DNA of 64,000 bases from Torulaspora globosa (taxonomy: Eukaryota; Ascomycota; Saccharomycetes; Saccharomycetales; Saccharomycetaceae). The stretch covers positions 124,001 to 188,000 of the forward strand of contig NC_050729.1 of assembly GCF_014133895.1 (NCBI RefSeq), written 5' to 3'. The first letter of the stretch is position 1; each line of letters opens with the position of its first letter. Shown piece by piece: positions 10,274 to 19,956 of this stretch. A program made the position numbers and the translations under genes. Below the pieces are notes generated by a model that did not search any database, was not told the DNA's origin, and saw only the letters and a program-made list of their open reading frames with translations.

Positions 10274-10533
10274 ACCGCCATCAACACAGTCCATCCTGCT
10301 ACGCCGACTACGAATCCGATCAGTCTTCTACTATTGCAGTGATTTACGCTTCCCCAGATCGGCGGGCTTATATTCCGGCTAGGCGATAAATTTCACAGGC
10401 GATAAAAGAAAAAGCCTAAGGAGAGAAAAATTTCTAGAAGAAATGGCGTCATTGCCATCATATATTTAAACAGTGGTAAGTTTGAGACTCGTTAGTGTCT
10501 GGAAGTGGCTGGGAACTGAAAGGGTGTGGCAGG

Positions 10534-11235
10534 ATGAAGCTTTTCCAGAATTCGTGCGATTTTGAGTATCCATGGGAACAGGTTACGGCAGCAAACTGGA
10601 AAAAATATCCGAACGAGGTCTCTACGCATGTGGTGGCAGTAGATGTGCTGAGACGGGAGGTAATGGACGGCGGGAACAAGCTAGTGTCGGAGAGGCTCAT
10701 CACGATCAAGCAGGGCGTGCCTAGATGGATCCTGATGATGGTTGGGGGCTCGAACGTGAGCCATGTGCGGGAGATCTCTACGGTGGACCTGACGACGAGG
10801 ACGCTGACGCTGCGGAGCTGCAACCTGACGTACTCGAACATCATGAAGGTGTTTGAGACCGTGCGGTACAGTCCGCATCCGGAGGACCGCGAGAACAGGA
10901 CGCTGTTCGAGCAGGAGGCGCAGATAACAGCGTACGTGGCGATCTCGAGGCTCTGCAACAGGATGGAGGAGTGGTCTGTGCAGAGGTTCCGGGACAACGC
11001 GATGAAGGGCAAGCAGGGCTTCGACTCGGTGCTGCAGGTGTTCAACGAGCACTGGAGACAGCGCGAGCAGTACGTCGACGAGCTGGGGAACTCGATCGTG
11101 AGCACCGTCAACGACACTGTGGAAGACATCAAGGTCACCGCCGAGGACATGCTGAAGAAATCGGAGTGCAAGTCGTACCTGTTCTCCCGCAACTACAGCC
11201 TCTTCAAGAACGCTTTCAAGAGGAGCGAGGCGTGA
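10534..11235 (+). CDS. UPS2: PRELI/MSF1-family lipid-transfer protein (single UPS2/UPS3 orthologue)
   Basis: Ups2 with Mdm35 moves phosphatidylserine between mitochondrial membranes. The 233-residue protein opens with the family start MKLFQNSCDFEYPWEQVT, followed by a complete PRELI/MSF1 domain to about residue 170 and a helical tail. In S. cerevisiae this ancestor gave UPS2 (YLR168C) and UPS3 (YDR185C). The position, between an SND1 gene and ATC1 on one side and RPS31 on the other, fits both copies at once, so it is the unduplicated gene. The ATG at 10534 is set by the conserved N-terminus. Codons are strikingly GC-ending compared with ATC1 just downstream. The promoter has an AAAAATTT box near 10428. 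Confidence 0.9.
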   Translation: MKLFQNSCDFEYPWEQVTAANWKKYPNEVSTHVVAVDVLRREVMDGGNKLVSERLITIKQGVPRWILMMVGGSNVSHVREISTVDLTTRTLTLRSCNLTYSNIMKVFETVRYSPHPEDRENRTLFEQEAQITAYVAISRLCNRMEEWSVQRFRDNAMKGKQGFDSVLQVFNEHWRQREQYVDELGNSIVSTVNDTVEDIKVTAEDMLKKSECKSYLFSRNYSLFKNAFKRSEA

Positions 11236-11403
11236 GCCGCCATCTCGCTGTAAATACCACACTGATTGTAAATAATCCTAGCATATTTATATATTCTCTG
11301 GCCGTCAGGTCAATTTTCGTATTCGTAATGGGTTCTTTTTCTTCTGCTGACAAGCTCATCGCTTAGACAGAAAAATTTTGGTATACGGTGGGACAGTTAA
11401 TGT

Positions 11404-12039
11404 ATGATCACAGCTGATTGCACTGGGCGTATTGACCAATTGGTTTGTGGGAGTAGCATGGTTGATCAGGAGTTCAATGGTAATTCAAATGAGAGAGAGC
11501 TAGAGGAGACATTGCATCATTTACTCACTGCGGAACACACACCGTTGGATCAAGATGACGACGTCCCAATGGACTCCGAGATCCAACAACAGAAGCATTT
11601 GACACTGGATAGTTTGCTTGCGGACGCGGATTCCGAGATCTTCTATGATTTGAATGATGGAAGCACCCCAGGCGCGGAAATCTTGGAAGCCAAGGGCAAG
11701 AGGGCTACAATCGATGGCAAGATCATATATGAGCAAATACTGTCACCAGCATCGCTTTCGCCGTCGTCGACGGATGGTAGTCAAACCAGCGGCGGCAGTA
11801 GTGGCAACGAGTTCACAATGAGCCAGGTGGCTGAGATGAAGCAACGGATCATCAATACCCATAAGTTGCTGCTCAACTTCAACTTCCTCAAGGACGGGTA
11901 TGCGAGGACTTGCGTAGAGTTCAAGAAGGCAATGCACCACCTGAGGGACAGCGAAGTCCACAGGGCACATCTGGTACAAGAGAATCAAGAGCTGAGAGAC
12001 AAAATTGCTGAGTTAACAGCGAAATTAGAGAATCAATAG
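11404..12039 (+). CDS. ATC1: Probable Atc1 (Lic4) nuclear protein
   Basis: The 211-residue product (193 if the second ATG at 11458 is used) is placed as Atc1/YDR184C from its position and strand next to the UPS gene. Atc1 is a nuclear protein linked to cation stress and bud-site selection; its biochemistry is unclear. The visible parts are an acidic, Gln/Asp-rich N-terminal half, a Ser/Gly-rich linker, and a C-terminal helical region from about residue 139 ([12 protein letters not shown] onward) ending in a short coiled coil, [18 protein letters not shown]. That coiled coil is the only strong structural signal. Confidence 0.72.
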   Translation: MITADCTGRIDQLVCGSSMVDQEFNGNSNERELEETLHHLLTAEHTPLDQDDDVPMDSEIQQQKHLTLDSLLADADSEIFYDLNDGSTPGAEILEAKGKRATIDGKIIYEQILSPASLSPSSTDGSQTSGGSSGNEFTMSQVAEMKQRIINTHKLLLNFNFLKDGYARTCVEFKKAMHHLRDSEVHRAHLVQENQELRDKIAELTAKLENQ

Positions 12040-12143
12040 CATACTAGTATATTCATACTACTCTTAGAATTGCATCAATAATATCCAAATGAAAACGTTA
12101 AAGCATACATACAACAATCTATGAAGAGGTATATCTAGAACGC

Positions 12144-13094
<951 letters not shown>

Positions 13095-13718
13095 CTAGTT
13101 ATCGTCGCTCATGCTGTCACTGTCATCTGCATTACTGTCTGACTGCCCATCGAGACCTAGACCACCTATAACACGCTTACTGCGAAGCAGCGAAGCAAGT
13201 GAGGATAGTGAAAAGTGGTCGGGGTTATTTCCCAGCTTCGAAAACCCGACTATCCGAAGTACTTCCTTGCCTTGTTTGTAGCACACTACAAAAGGTAAAA
13301 CCTTTATGCCAAGCTTTGAGACCAGGAATGGGCATTTCTCGACGTCAATCCTGAGAAAAATCGTTGTAGGATGGTTTTGGGCAAGCTCGCTCAGCTGACG
13401 ATCCATGTACTGGCACTTGGCGAACTTATCAAGGGCAAAATGAACCACAGCATTATCTGCCTTCGTTAGCCTCTTTATGAGCATCGATTCATCTTCAGTG
13501 TTCAGCAATGAGCCATATCCCTCTTCTTTCACGTTCTTCTCGACCAACCGCAGGTGATCGCTGATCTGCTGCATTCTCTTCTCTCTATAGCTTGCCATGA
13601 AGTCGTCGTCCTCCAGCTCATCCATCAATTCGTCCAGACCAGCATTGGAACTGTCAGTCTCGCCATTACCAGCAGTCTCCTGCACAATCCGGCGCTCATA
13701 GGAGCTTATTTTATCCAT
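13095..13718 (-). CDS. PLP1: Phosducin-like protein Plp1
   Basis: Phosducin-like proteins have a thioredoxin fold and act with the CCT chaperonin in tubulin and G-beta folding. The 207-residue protein has an acidic N-terminal helix region (LDELMDELEDDDFMASYREKR), a thioredoxin-like core from about residue 75 to 180 without a CxxC redox pair, and an acidic Ser/Asp tail. The core has VVHFALDKFAKCQYMDRQL and the turn LPFVVCYKQGKEV. The start at 13718 is chosen as the first in-frame ATG with sensible N-terminal sequence. It shares a 120-bp divergent promoter with SEC10. The position agrees with YDR183W. Confidence 0.88.
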   Translation of the reverse strand: MDKISSYERRIVQETAGNGETDSSNAGLDELMDELEDDDFMASYREKRMQQISDHLRLVEKNVKEEGYGSLLNTEDESMLIKRLTKADNAVVHFALDKFAKCQYMDRQLSELAQNHPTTIFLRIDVEKCPFLVSKLGIKVLPFVVCYKQGKEVLRIVGFSKLGNNPDHFSLSSLASLLRSKRVIGGLGLDGQSDSNADDSDSMSDDN

Positions 13719-13838
13719 TTCAGCGTTCTTGCCTTGTATCTTACAAGGTCTTTTCGTAATCGAATCTGTAATAATAACTTGTATAGATTTGCTCAGGTAT
13801 AGAATGTGGTACAAACCGTGGTGAAAGCGACTTTAAGA

Positions 13839-16340
13839 ATGAATTCTATCTACGAACTGGATCCTAAATGGCGTAAATTACTCACATCGAGTAACTTCCT
13901 GGGCGGACTGACCGTTAATGAGTTTGTTGAAGAGCTCAGCAAAGATCATGCTGTTAGGGGATCGTCACGGAATGGCAACAGCACAGCATTTGAAAGATTG
14001 GCTCCTAAACCCTACATTAGGACCTTCGAGTTTATTCTGAAAGAGTTGAGCTCTTTAAGTGAGGAAGCTTCCGAGAAGAAGATACGGCTCGCTGAACAGG
14101 TGTCCTCGCAGGAACTACAGCATGCTGAAGACATCATTAAACTTCAGTCGAAGCTCAAGAACATGATTCAAAAGTACGAGAATGTTGATCATCAGTTGAC
14201 CAATGTCACTCAGGCCGTATCGCCTCTGGGTGAGAAGATGGAGATAGCCATAAGACGCAAGAAAGTCTACATCAAATCTGTGGAGTTGATCGTTCAATAT
14301 AATGCATTCTGTGCTTTAGGAAAAAGCTCCTACTTAGAGAGCTTGCGTTTATCACCTAACTGGCGGAAGAAGGCACAAGCTGCAGTCATTATAAAGAATC
14401 TTTTGGCTCTCGCCCAGAAAGTGGAGACGAGTTCTATACCCAAAACGGTTGAAGTGGCCTCAGCAATTACAAAGTACTCAGAAATGATGGAAACGAGTTT
14501 GCTGGAAAGTTTCAACAAAGCTTATCGCGAGAACAATTTCAGTCAGCTGAATGAAATTGCGTTAATTCTAAACCAGTTCAATGGTGGTGTCAATGTGATT
14601 CAAAGTTTCATCAACCAGCACGCGTATTTCATCGATACTAAAGTAATCGATAACTATGAGACCAGCCAAATATTGTTGAGCGATGAATTCAAAGCGAAGC
14701 TAACGAACCCAGACGAGCACGGCGTCATCTATGAAAAAAGTATGATGGATCTAATTGATGATATTGTATCTGTTGTGAAAAGTGAATCGAAGGTAGTTCA
14801 GAGAGTCTTTGAACAAAGAGCTCCAAACGTCATGCAACTATTCATGCAGCGCATTTTTGCCCAGAGAATTGAACCGAAAGTTGATCTTTTGCTCAAATAT
14901 ACTTTCCCGTATTCAAATTTGGCCTACGTGCGAATGCTGCATGCTCTTTTCACTCTTGTGAGAAGGTTTACGGAGGAATTATCTAAGTATTTCCAACTTT
15001 TGGAGATCGACAAGAACAATGTTATATCAGCAACCATTGAACAAAATTGTTCTGATTTGTTTGCCAAGTATGTGTATAACAGTTCGAGGTATTTTGACAT
15101 TGAGAAGAAGAGCTTAGAGTCCATCCTCTTTGAGAAGACTTCGGAGCTGAATTTAAGACATGATAAGGAAATTCGTTCGAGAGCGTTGGTTCACAAGTTA
15201 AACAATAGCTTGGAGAACAATTTGGAACTACAGGAACTGACTGGTACCACAAGAAGCAAATTAAGCCAACTGAATAACTTCTTCAAGAGTCACATAGATG
15301 CCGATAAGCTGGGGATAAATCGTAATAATTCAGTGAATCGCTCAAATTCTCTTAACAGCAATAACACAGTCCGAGCGGCTGTCTCGGATTCAAATCGAGA
15401 TTTAACGGACAATGACCTCGATCTATTCCGTCTGGTGGATGCTGACTCTATGCTGAAGTGTGTGGTTGAATCGATTGCAAGGGTGATGGAATTGGTACCA
15501 AACAAAGCTAGTAGTTATAGCTACGAACTCCTGAAGGTGATGCTTACAGGTATTGTCAGCTCATATATCGAGACAGCCTTAGAGATAGCATATTCGAATG
15601 TATGCAGAATGGACGTCGCTGGTGCATCTGAGAAAGAGCTGTTTTTCCTGAAGTACATTTCAATAAGCTCGGAGATTCTGAGTCTCCTGTCAGCCTCCGT
15701 GAAAGCGATCTTTCTGCCAATTTTGACCAACTCGCCTTCCACTAAAAATAAAATCACCGAAATAACAAATAACCAGATCAAAAGGTGTGAACTACTCATT
15801 AACACGATCTTGGAGGATTTGATTCAAGTATACCTAACGAAATTCAAAAACTGTCTCGCAAAGCAAAAGAAGAAGGACTTTTACCCTAAAACTCAGGAAT
15901 TGTTAGACCACGACACTCTCCCGGCAGTTGAGATAGTCTCAATCTTAAATACTCTCTACTCTCAGGCTGTGCTGTATTTGAAATCCAAAAACCTGGAGTC
16001 ATTTCTCACCAAAATCGGGGAAGGCCTTTACGAACTTCTCTTGAGTCATTATGGTAAATTTCAGGTGAGCTCCACCGGAGGTATCATTGTCACCAAAGAT
16101 ATCATTGGATATCAAACAGCAATTGAAGAATGGGGCATACCCAATTTGTATGAGAAATTCGCAATTCTCAGGGAAATGGCAAACTTGTTCACCGTTCAGC
16201 CTGATCTACTGGACTCGCTAACCAAGGAAGGCCATCTGGCAGAAATGAATAAAGATATAATTTCTGCATACATCTCCAACAGGGAGGACTTTACTCATGA
16301 GAGGTTTATCGCAGGGGTTAAGCTGAATCTCAAACAATAG
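13839..16340 (+). CDS. SEC10: Exocyst subunit Sec10
   Basis: Sec10 is a subunit of the octameric exocyst that tethers secretory vesicles to the plasma membrane. The 833-residue product (S. cerevisiae 871) starts with the conserved MNSIYELDPKW and NFLGGLTVNEFVEELSKDH. It keeps PKPYIRTFE, NFNGGV-like FNGGVNVIQSFINQH and DIIGYQTAIEEWG. The protein is almost entirely helical, as expected for the exocyst rod. A low-complexity Asn/Ser stretch near residue 490–520 corresponds to a variable loop. The ATG at 13839 is preferred over a non-ATG extension. Only 41 bp separate its stop from that of the convergent CDC1. Confidence 0.97.
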   Translation: MNSIYELDPKWRKLLTSSNFLGGLTVNEFVEELSKDHAVRGSSRNGNSTAFERLAPKPYIRTFEFILKELSSLSEEASEKKIRLAEQVSSQELQHAEDIIKLQSKLKNMIQKYENVDHQLTNVTQAVSPLGEKMEIAIRRKKVYIKSVELIVQYNAFCALGKSSYLESLRLSPNWRKKAQAAVIIKNLLALAQKVETSSIPKTVEVASAITKYSEMMETSLLESFNKAYRENNFSQLNEIALILNQFNGGVNVIQSFINQHAYFIDTKVIDNYETSQILLSDEFKAKLTNPDEHGVIYEKSMMDLIDDIVSVVKSESKVVQRVFEQRAPNVMQLFMQRIFAQRIEPKVDLLLKYTFPYSNLAYVRMLHALFTLVRRFTEELSKYFQLLEIDKNNVISATIEQNCSDLFAKYVYNSSRYFDIEKKSLESILFEKTSELNLRHDKEIRSRALVHKLNNSLENNLELQELTGTTRSKLSQLNNFFKSHIDADKLGINRNNSVNRSNSLNSNNTVRAAVSDSNRDLTDNDLDLFRLVDADSMLKCVVESIARVMELVPNKASSYSYELLKVMLTGIVSSYIETALEIAYSNVCRMDVAGASEKELFFLKYISISSEILSLLSASVKAIFLPILTNSPSTKNKITEITNNQIKRCELLINTILEDLIQVYLTKFKNCLAKQKKKDFYPKTQELLDHDTLPAVEIVSILNTLYSQAVLYLKSKNLESFLTKIGEGLYELLLSHYGKFQVSSTGGIIVTKDIIGYQTAIEEWGIPNLYEKFAILREMANLFTVQPDLLDSLTKEGHLAEMNKDIISAYISNREDFTHERFIAGVKLNLKQ

Positions 16341-16381
16341 ATTTAAACGAATAGGAAGTATGTTCTTTATGTCTAACTAGG

Positions 16382-17818
16382 TCATATAATCTTGTAATAA
16401 TAGGTAAAGATCAACAGGACCGATATCAGGGAAATGCCAGCATTGATCAGCAAATTCGCGAACGAGCGATCTTCCTGCACTAGATACAACGACTTGTGAC
16501 TTCTCACTGTATTAATGTGAGCACTCACCGGCATGGGTAATGGCGAGTCTACTGATCTGGGGTTCTTCTCCAGCCGCCGAGCGATGTTGCGGTTGAATGA
16601 TTTCGGAAACAAATGGATGTGGCACAGCCATATGGCAGATAAAACCAGAGCGAGTATATACATCTTTAGAGCCTTGTATGGATCCGGCAGATAGCATATT
16701 TCGGTTTGGTAAGTTTTCTGATTCGCTGGAATTGCATCGGGGTTATACAGTGACAGTAATTGAATTGCGGGTTTTTTGATACCCATATTCATTGCACAAG
16801 ACTTGACTGTAATCTCCTCTGCGGTCTTCGACGTTCCGTCGGCCTGATACGAGTGCGTAATATGGCAATAATCGTGATCATCTCCCGAGAACAAAATCTG
16901 TGGCTGGACACTCGCCAGAACTTCCTGAGAAAGATCCTGGTCAATCACCGTTTGATACTGGTCACCCTGCTGCAGCGGAAAAGGGCTTTTGCTTTCACGC
17001 TTATCGCCGCACTGCTGCTGGTTGGGATTTCTGTACAACGGCACATGCGAAAGCAGAATCCTTGGCAGCGAATGCGATTTTTCAGCGAAATCCTGAAGAA
17101 ATGCTTTAGGAGCTGCCGCAATCTGTGGGTCAGCTCTATCAGAGAGAGAGATGGTGTCCACCAACACGAACGTGTGATTGCCCAGATCTATAGCAGAAGA
17201 GGTCTCACCGAAATAAGTCTTGAAACGCCGTAGGCTTCCTTCGATCACATTATCACCAAATCCAATATCGTGGTTCCCTGGGATCGTCGCGACAGTCTTG
17301 CTGCCCGGCCTTCTAGGGAAGATATCGTTGAATCTGCGATATTCGTCAAACCACTCATCGTCATCCCAGTATCTCCCGCCATCGAAGAGGTCTCCGAGGA
17401 AAAACGTCGTGTCTGGCTGCAAGTGATACTGTACAAACTTCCAGTTCCGTCGGTGATAGTTATCCAGTACCAAGCCTGTCAGATAGTTCACAAATCCCGG
17501 TCTACCAGGGTAAGAATATCGGTCCATCAACTGCGGATCAGCAAACAGGCTGACTCGATGAGCCTGTACCTGATTAGGCCATTCTTCCCATCTTTCCCAC
17601 GAGCATTTCTTCATAGCCCTTCGTAAAACACTTCTTTCATAGTAATTGATCAACACAAGCCATCCACTCAGCAGTAGCAGCAGATGCCGCCAGTATACTC
17701 TCTTTCCAGCGCTCCCTTTCGACAACAGGGAGCTCTTCTGTCCCGGTTCTTCGTAATCAGAGTCCTCGACTTTCTTGGATTTAGGAGCAAACTTCTTGGA
17801 CCGACTTCTAGACGACAT
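16382..17818 (-). CDS. CDC1: GPI-anchor ethanolamine phosphatase-type protein Cdc1
   Basis: Cdc1 is a Mn2+-dependent metallophosphoesterase of the ER/Golgi that removes ethanolamine phosphate from the first mannose of GPI anchors. The 478-residue product has a transmembrane segment at about 41–60 and two near the C-terminus. The phosphoesterase motifs are clear: FADPQ (Asp94), GDLFDGG (142–148), GNHD (181–184), LLSHVPL and SGDDHDYC. The start at 17818 gives MSSRSRSKK, similar in basic Ser/Lys character to the S. cerevisiae N-terminus. It is convergent with SEC10 and divergent from SAS4 (YDR181C), as in S. cerevisiae. Confidence 0.96.
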   Translation of the reverse strand: MSSRSRSKKFAPKSKKVEDSDYEEPGQKSSLLSKGSAGKRVYWRHLLLLLSGWLVLINYYERSVLRRAMKKCSWERWEEWPNQVQAHRVSLFADPQLMDRYSYPGRPGFVNYLTGLVLDNYHRRNWKFVQYHLQPDTTFFLGDLFDGGRYWDDDEWFDEYRRFNDIFPRRPGSKTVATIPGNHDIGFGDNVIEGSLRRFKTYFGETSSAIDLGNHTFVLVDTISLSDRADPQIAAAPKAFLQDFAEKSHSLPRILLSHVPLYRNPNQQQCGDKRESKSPFPLQQGDQYQTVIDQDLSQEVLASVQPQILFSGDDHDYCHITHSYQADGTSKTAEEITVKSCAMNMGIKKPAIQLLSLYNPDAIPANQKTYQTEICYLPDPYKALKMYILALVLSAIWLCHIHLFPKSFNRNIARRLEKNPRSVDSPLPMPVSAHINTVRSHKSLYLVQEDRSFANLLINAGISLISVLLIFTYYYKII

Positions 17819-18654
17819 TACCGGCTCAACTTCAGCACCTCTCAACCTTTCTAGTCCTGGCTCTTAAGTGGTCTTGACTAAGGTGAGTTAACCTTTATAA
17901 CCCTACGCATTATATACGTTTGTTGGCGGGCTTCTTTAAGAACTTCGAGGACGCCTAAACCATCGTCTGAAGCCTTCAGATCGGTCGATATGTGCTTGGA
18001 GAGGCTCCGATTACCAAGCAATCCTTTGATTTGACGGCGGGATCCGCATTTGGTGCTGTCCGATGCCTCCGCGACGGTTGGGAAGGAGCTGGACAGACGA
18101 TGGGCGGCTATGAGGAATGCTAGGTTTCAGCGGCGGGCTTATCCGGGTGTGATTGGAAGAGTAATGGCCCAGCTGGTATCCGTGTCGCTCGTCGATCATT
18201 CCTTTTTAGCCGCCGAGGTGACGCAAACGTTCAGCAGTCGAGCGAAGAAAGGAGGATTCCTGCTTATAGGGAGGCCTGTGTGCTTCTTCGAACCCCCGGA
18301 AGAGCGCTCTTGTCGCTGCAAAGCTCAACTCGCCAGATGACGCTAGAGTGCTGGCGAAACCGACCAGGACTATTGCGCCAGTTCGTCAATACCTTGGACT
18401 TGGACAGTTCAAGAAGAATTGACAGACATTTCAAAAGTCTCAAGGATCCGTCGTTTCTACGGCTGCCGGAATGCACTCTACTAGTCGCTACAAAGTTTGA
18501 ACCGCTATCTGACGCTTGTTATCTAGAAGCGTCTTACTCTTCAAGTTATCTCCATCGCGAACAGCTTCATCGCTTTGACAAAGGCTATATAAAGTCAGCA
18601 AAACATAGAGGTGAAAGGCGTCTTTGGTCTGCGTCGAAAAAGCGTCTGAGTAGC
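17819..18654. promoter_or_regulatory. Divergent CDC1–SAS4 intergenic region
   Basis: This 836-bp region separates two divergent genes. A strong TATA element (TATATAAA, 18586–18593) points at SAS4. The SAS4 frame stays open upstream to 18280, but that extension looks non-coding (Arg/Ser/Cys-rich, no family resemblance). No RNA gene, repeat or additional gene is supported. Confidence 0.45.
18586..18593 (+). promoter_or_regulatory. TATA box of SAS4
   Basis: TATATAAA matches the TATAWAWR consensus and lies 62 bp upstream of the ATG at 18655. It argues that translation starts at 18655 and not at the upstream in-frame ATG at 18337. Confidence 0.6.
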
Positions 18655-19839
18655 ATGGCAGGTGACTCGGATGTAGCGAGAAGTCTAAGATCGAAGAAGA
18701 ATGCGGACGACCAGGAAGCTAGCAAATTCAATTTTGACGTTGAGGAGTTTGAAATACCTCCAAGCAAGCATCTCAAATTGGTGAGTACGGGAAAACCTGT
18801 TGTAAAAGCCGTGAATGGACAGTCGCGGACACCGGGGGAGAAAAATGCGGCTGACAGGGATGAGCTGTGCGGTTTGGAAGAAAAGACTCAAAAGATCAGC
18901 AGCATGATACTGGATATTAAGAAGCACGGATTGGAACCATTAAGCCCTGAGGCGTGCGAGGATCTGCTTCCATGCTCTGTTTACAGCTCCTTTCACAGGC
19001 TGATGTTTAAACAGGAAACTCGAATGCTAGAAATGGACGTGGTGGAGAGCGAAGCCGAAGCTGAGAGGCTTCATCTGCTTCGTGAAAAGCTTGACATGAT
19101 ACATTGGCCGATTACTTTGAGGAAGGTGACTGTCGTGAACGATCTTAATGATGAAGCTGAAATTCTGAGAAAGAGAGAACTTACGAAACAATGCATAGAC
19201 TCCATGCTCGAAAAATTCGAAGCTATGAAAAGGAGGAGTAGTATGCTTGCTAGAAATCATAAGAGAAATAGGATTGATCCCTCGAAAGACTTAGCAGCGG
19301 TTTACAATCAAGTCGATAGGCGACAAATTATTAATTACCACAGCTCGTCCGATGAAGAAGAGGAAGGACTGTCGGCGGATCAAATCAGGGCACACAGGCG
19401 ACAGAAAAGACAGGAGCAATGCAGAGGTTCGATCATCATCCAACTAACATTAAATCCTCAGGTTGCAAATGCTAGATACGCGATAATTGCCGAACCGTTG
19501 AGGAAGCCATATGTTGTGAAAGTCTCGCAGGCAGAGAGAAATGCTTGGAAGAAACAGATGAACAATGTCCCAAAAAAATTCAAACATCATCCTCATTTAG
19601 CAGACCAGGTTGCAGTATTCAAGCGCAAGGTGCCGATCCCATTCACGTTGGTGGCCGGACACCAGGTATCGTCAGCGTCCTGTGAGGTGACAAGCGAGAC
19701 TGATGATAATAGAAGAAAAGCCCCATCCATTGGCGATAAAGGCGCAAACGGTTTTGATCGAGTGGATCAGACACTGAAGAAGCTTCATACTAATATTCAT
19801 TCACCACCTATTCGTAAGAAGAGAAAGAAACAAGAGTAA
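18655..19839 (+). CDS. SAS4: Probable SAS complex subunit Sas4
   Basis: Sas4 is a subunit of the SAS (Sas2–Sas4–Sas5) H4K16 acetyltransferase complex, which limits the spread of silencing. The 394-residue product is assigned from its position beside CDC1 and its strand (YDR181C), plus a plausible nuclear composition. The visible features are an N-terminal RSLRSKK basic motif, a central helical region (about 125–215) with coiled-coil character around VVESEAEAERLHLLREKLDM, an acidic Ser run DEEEEG, and a basic C-terminus RKKRKKQE that could be a nuclear signal. An in-frame extension begins at ATG 18337 and would add 106 residues, but the TATA box between the two starts argues against it. Confidence 0.75.
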   Translation: MAGDSDVARSLRSKKNADDQEASKFNFDVEEFEIPPSKHLKLVSTGKPVVKAVNGQSRTPGEKNAADRDELCGLEEKTQKISSMILDIKKHGLEPLSPEACEDLLPCSVYSSFHRLMFKQETRMLEMDVVESEAEAERLHLLREKLDMIHWPITLRKVTVVNDLNDEAEILRKRELTKQCIDSMLEKFEAMKRRSSMLARNHKRNRIDPSKDLAAVYNQVDRRQIINYHSSSDEEEEGLSADQIRAHRRQKRQEQCRGSIIIQLTLNPQVANARYAIIAEPLRKPYVVKVSQAERNAWKKQMNNVPKKFKHHPHLADQVAVFKRKVPIPFTLVAGHQVSSASCEVTSETDDNRRKAPSIGDKGANGFDRVDQTLKKLHTNIHSPPIRKKRKKQE

Positions 19840-19956
19840 TTTTAACCGACCTGCACTCATAACCTCACAGCGGACACAACACTGAAGCTTCTGCCTATAA
19901 ACGACGCGGACGTTAAATATGAAGCAAGTTGTACGTACGCCAATCGTTAGTCGATC

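Noticed and set aside
11404..11457. Using only the second ATG (11458) for ATC1
   Set aside because: Neither start is decided by conservation; the longer form was kept and the alternative noted.
16604..16625. TTTCGGAAACAAA as centromere CDEIII
   Set aside because: It lies inside the CDC1 coding sequence and has no AT-rich CDEII or CDEI beside it.
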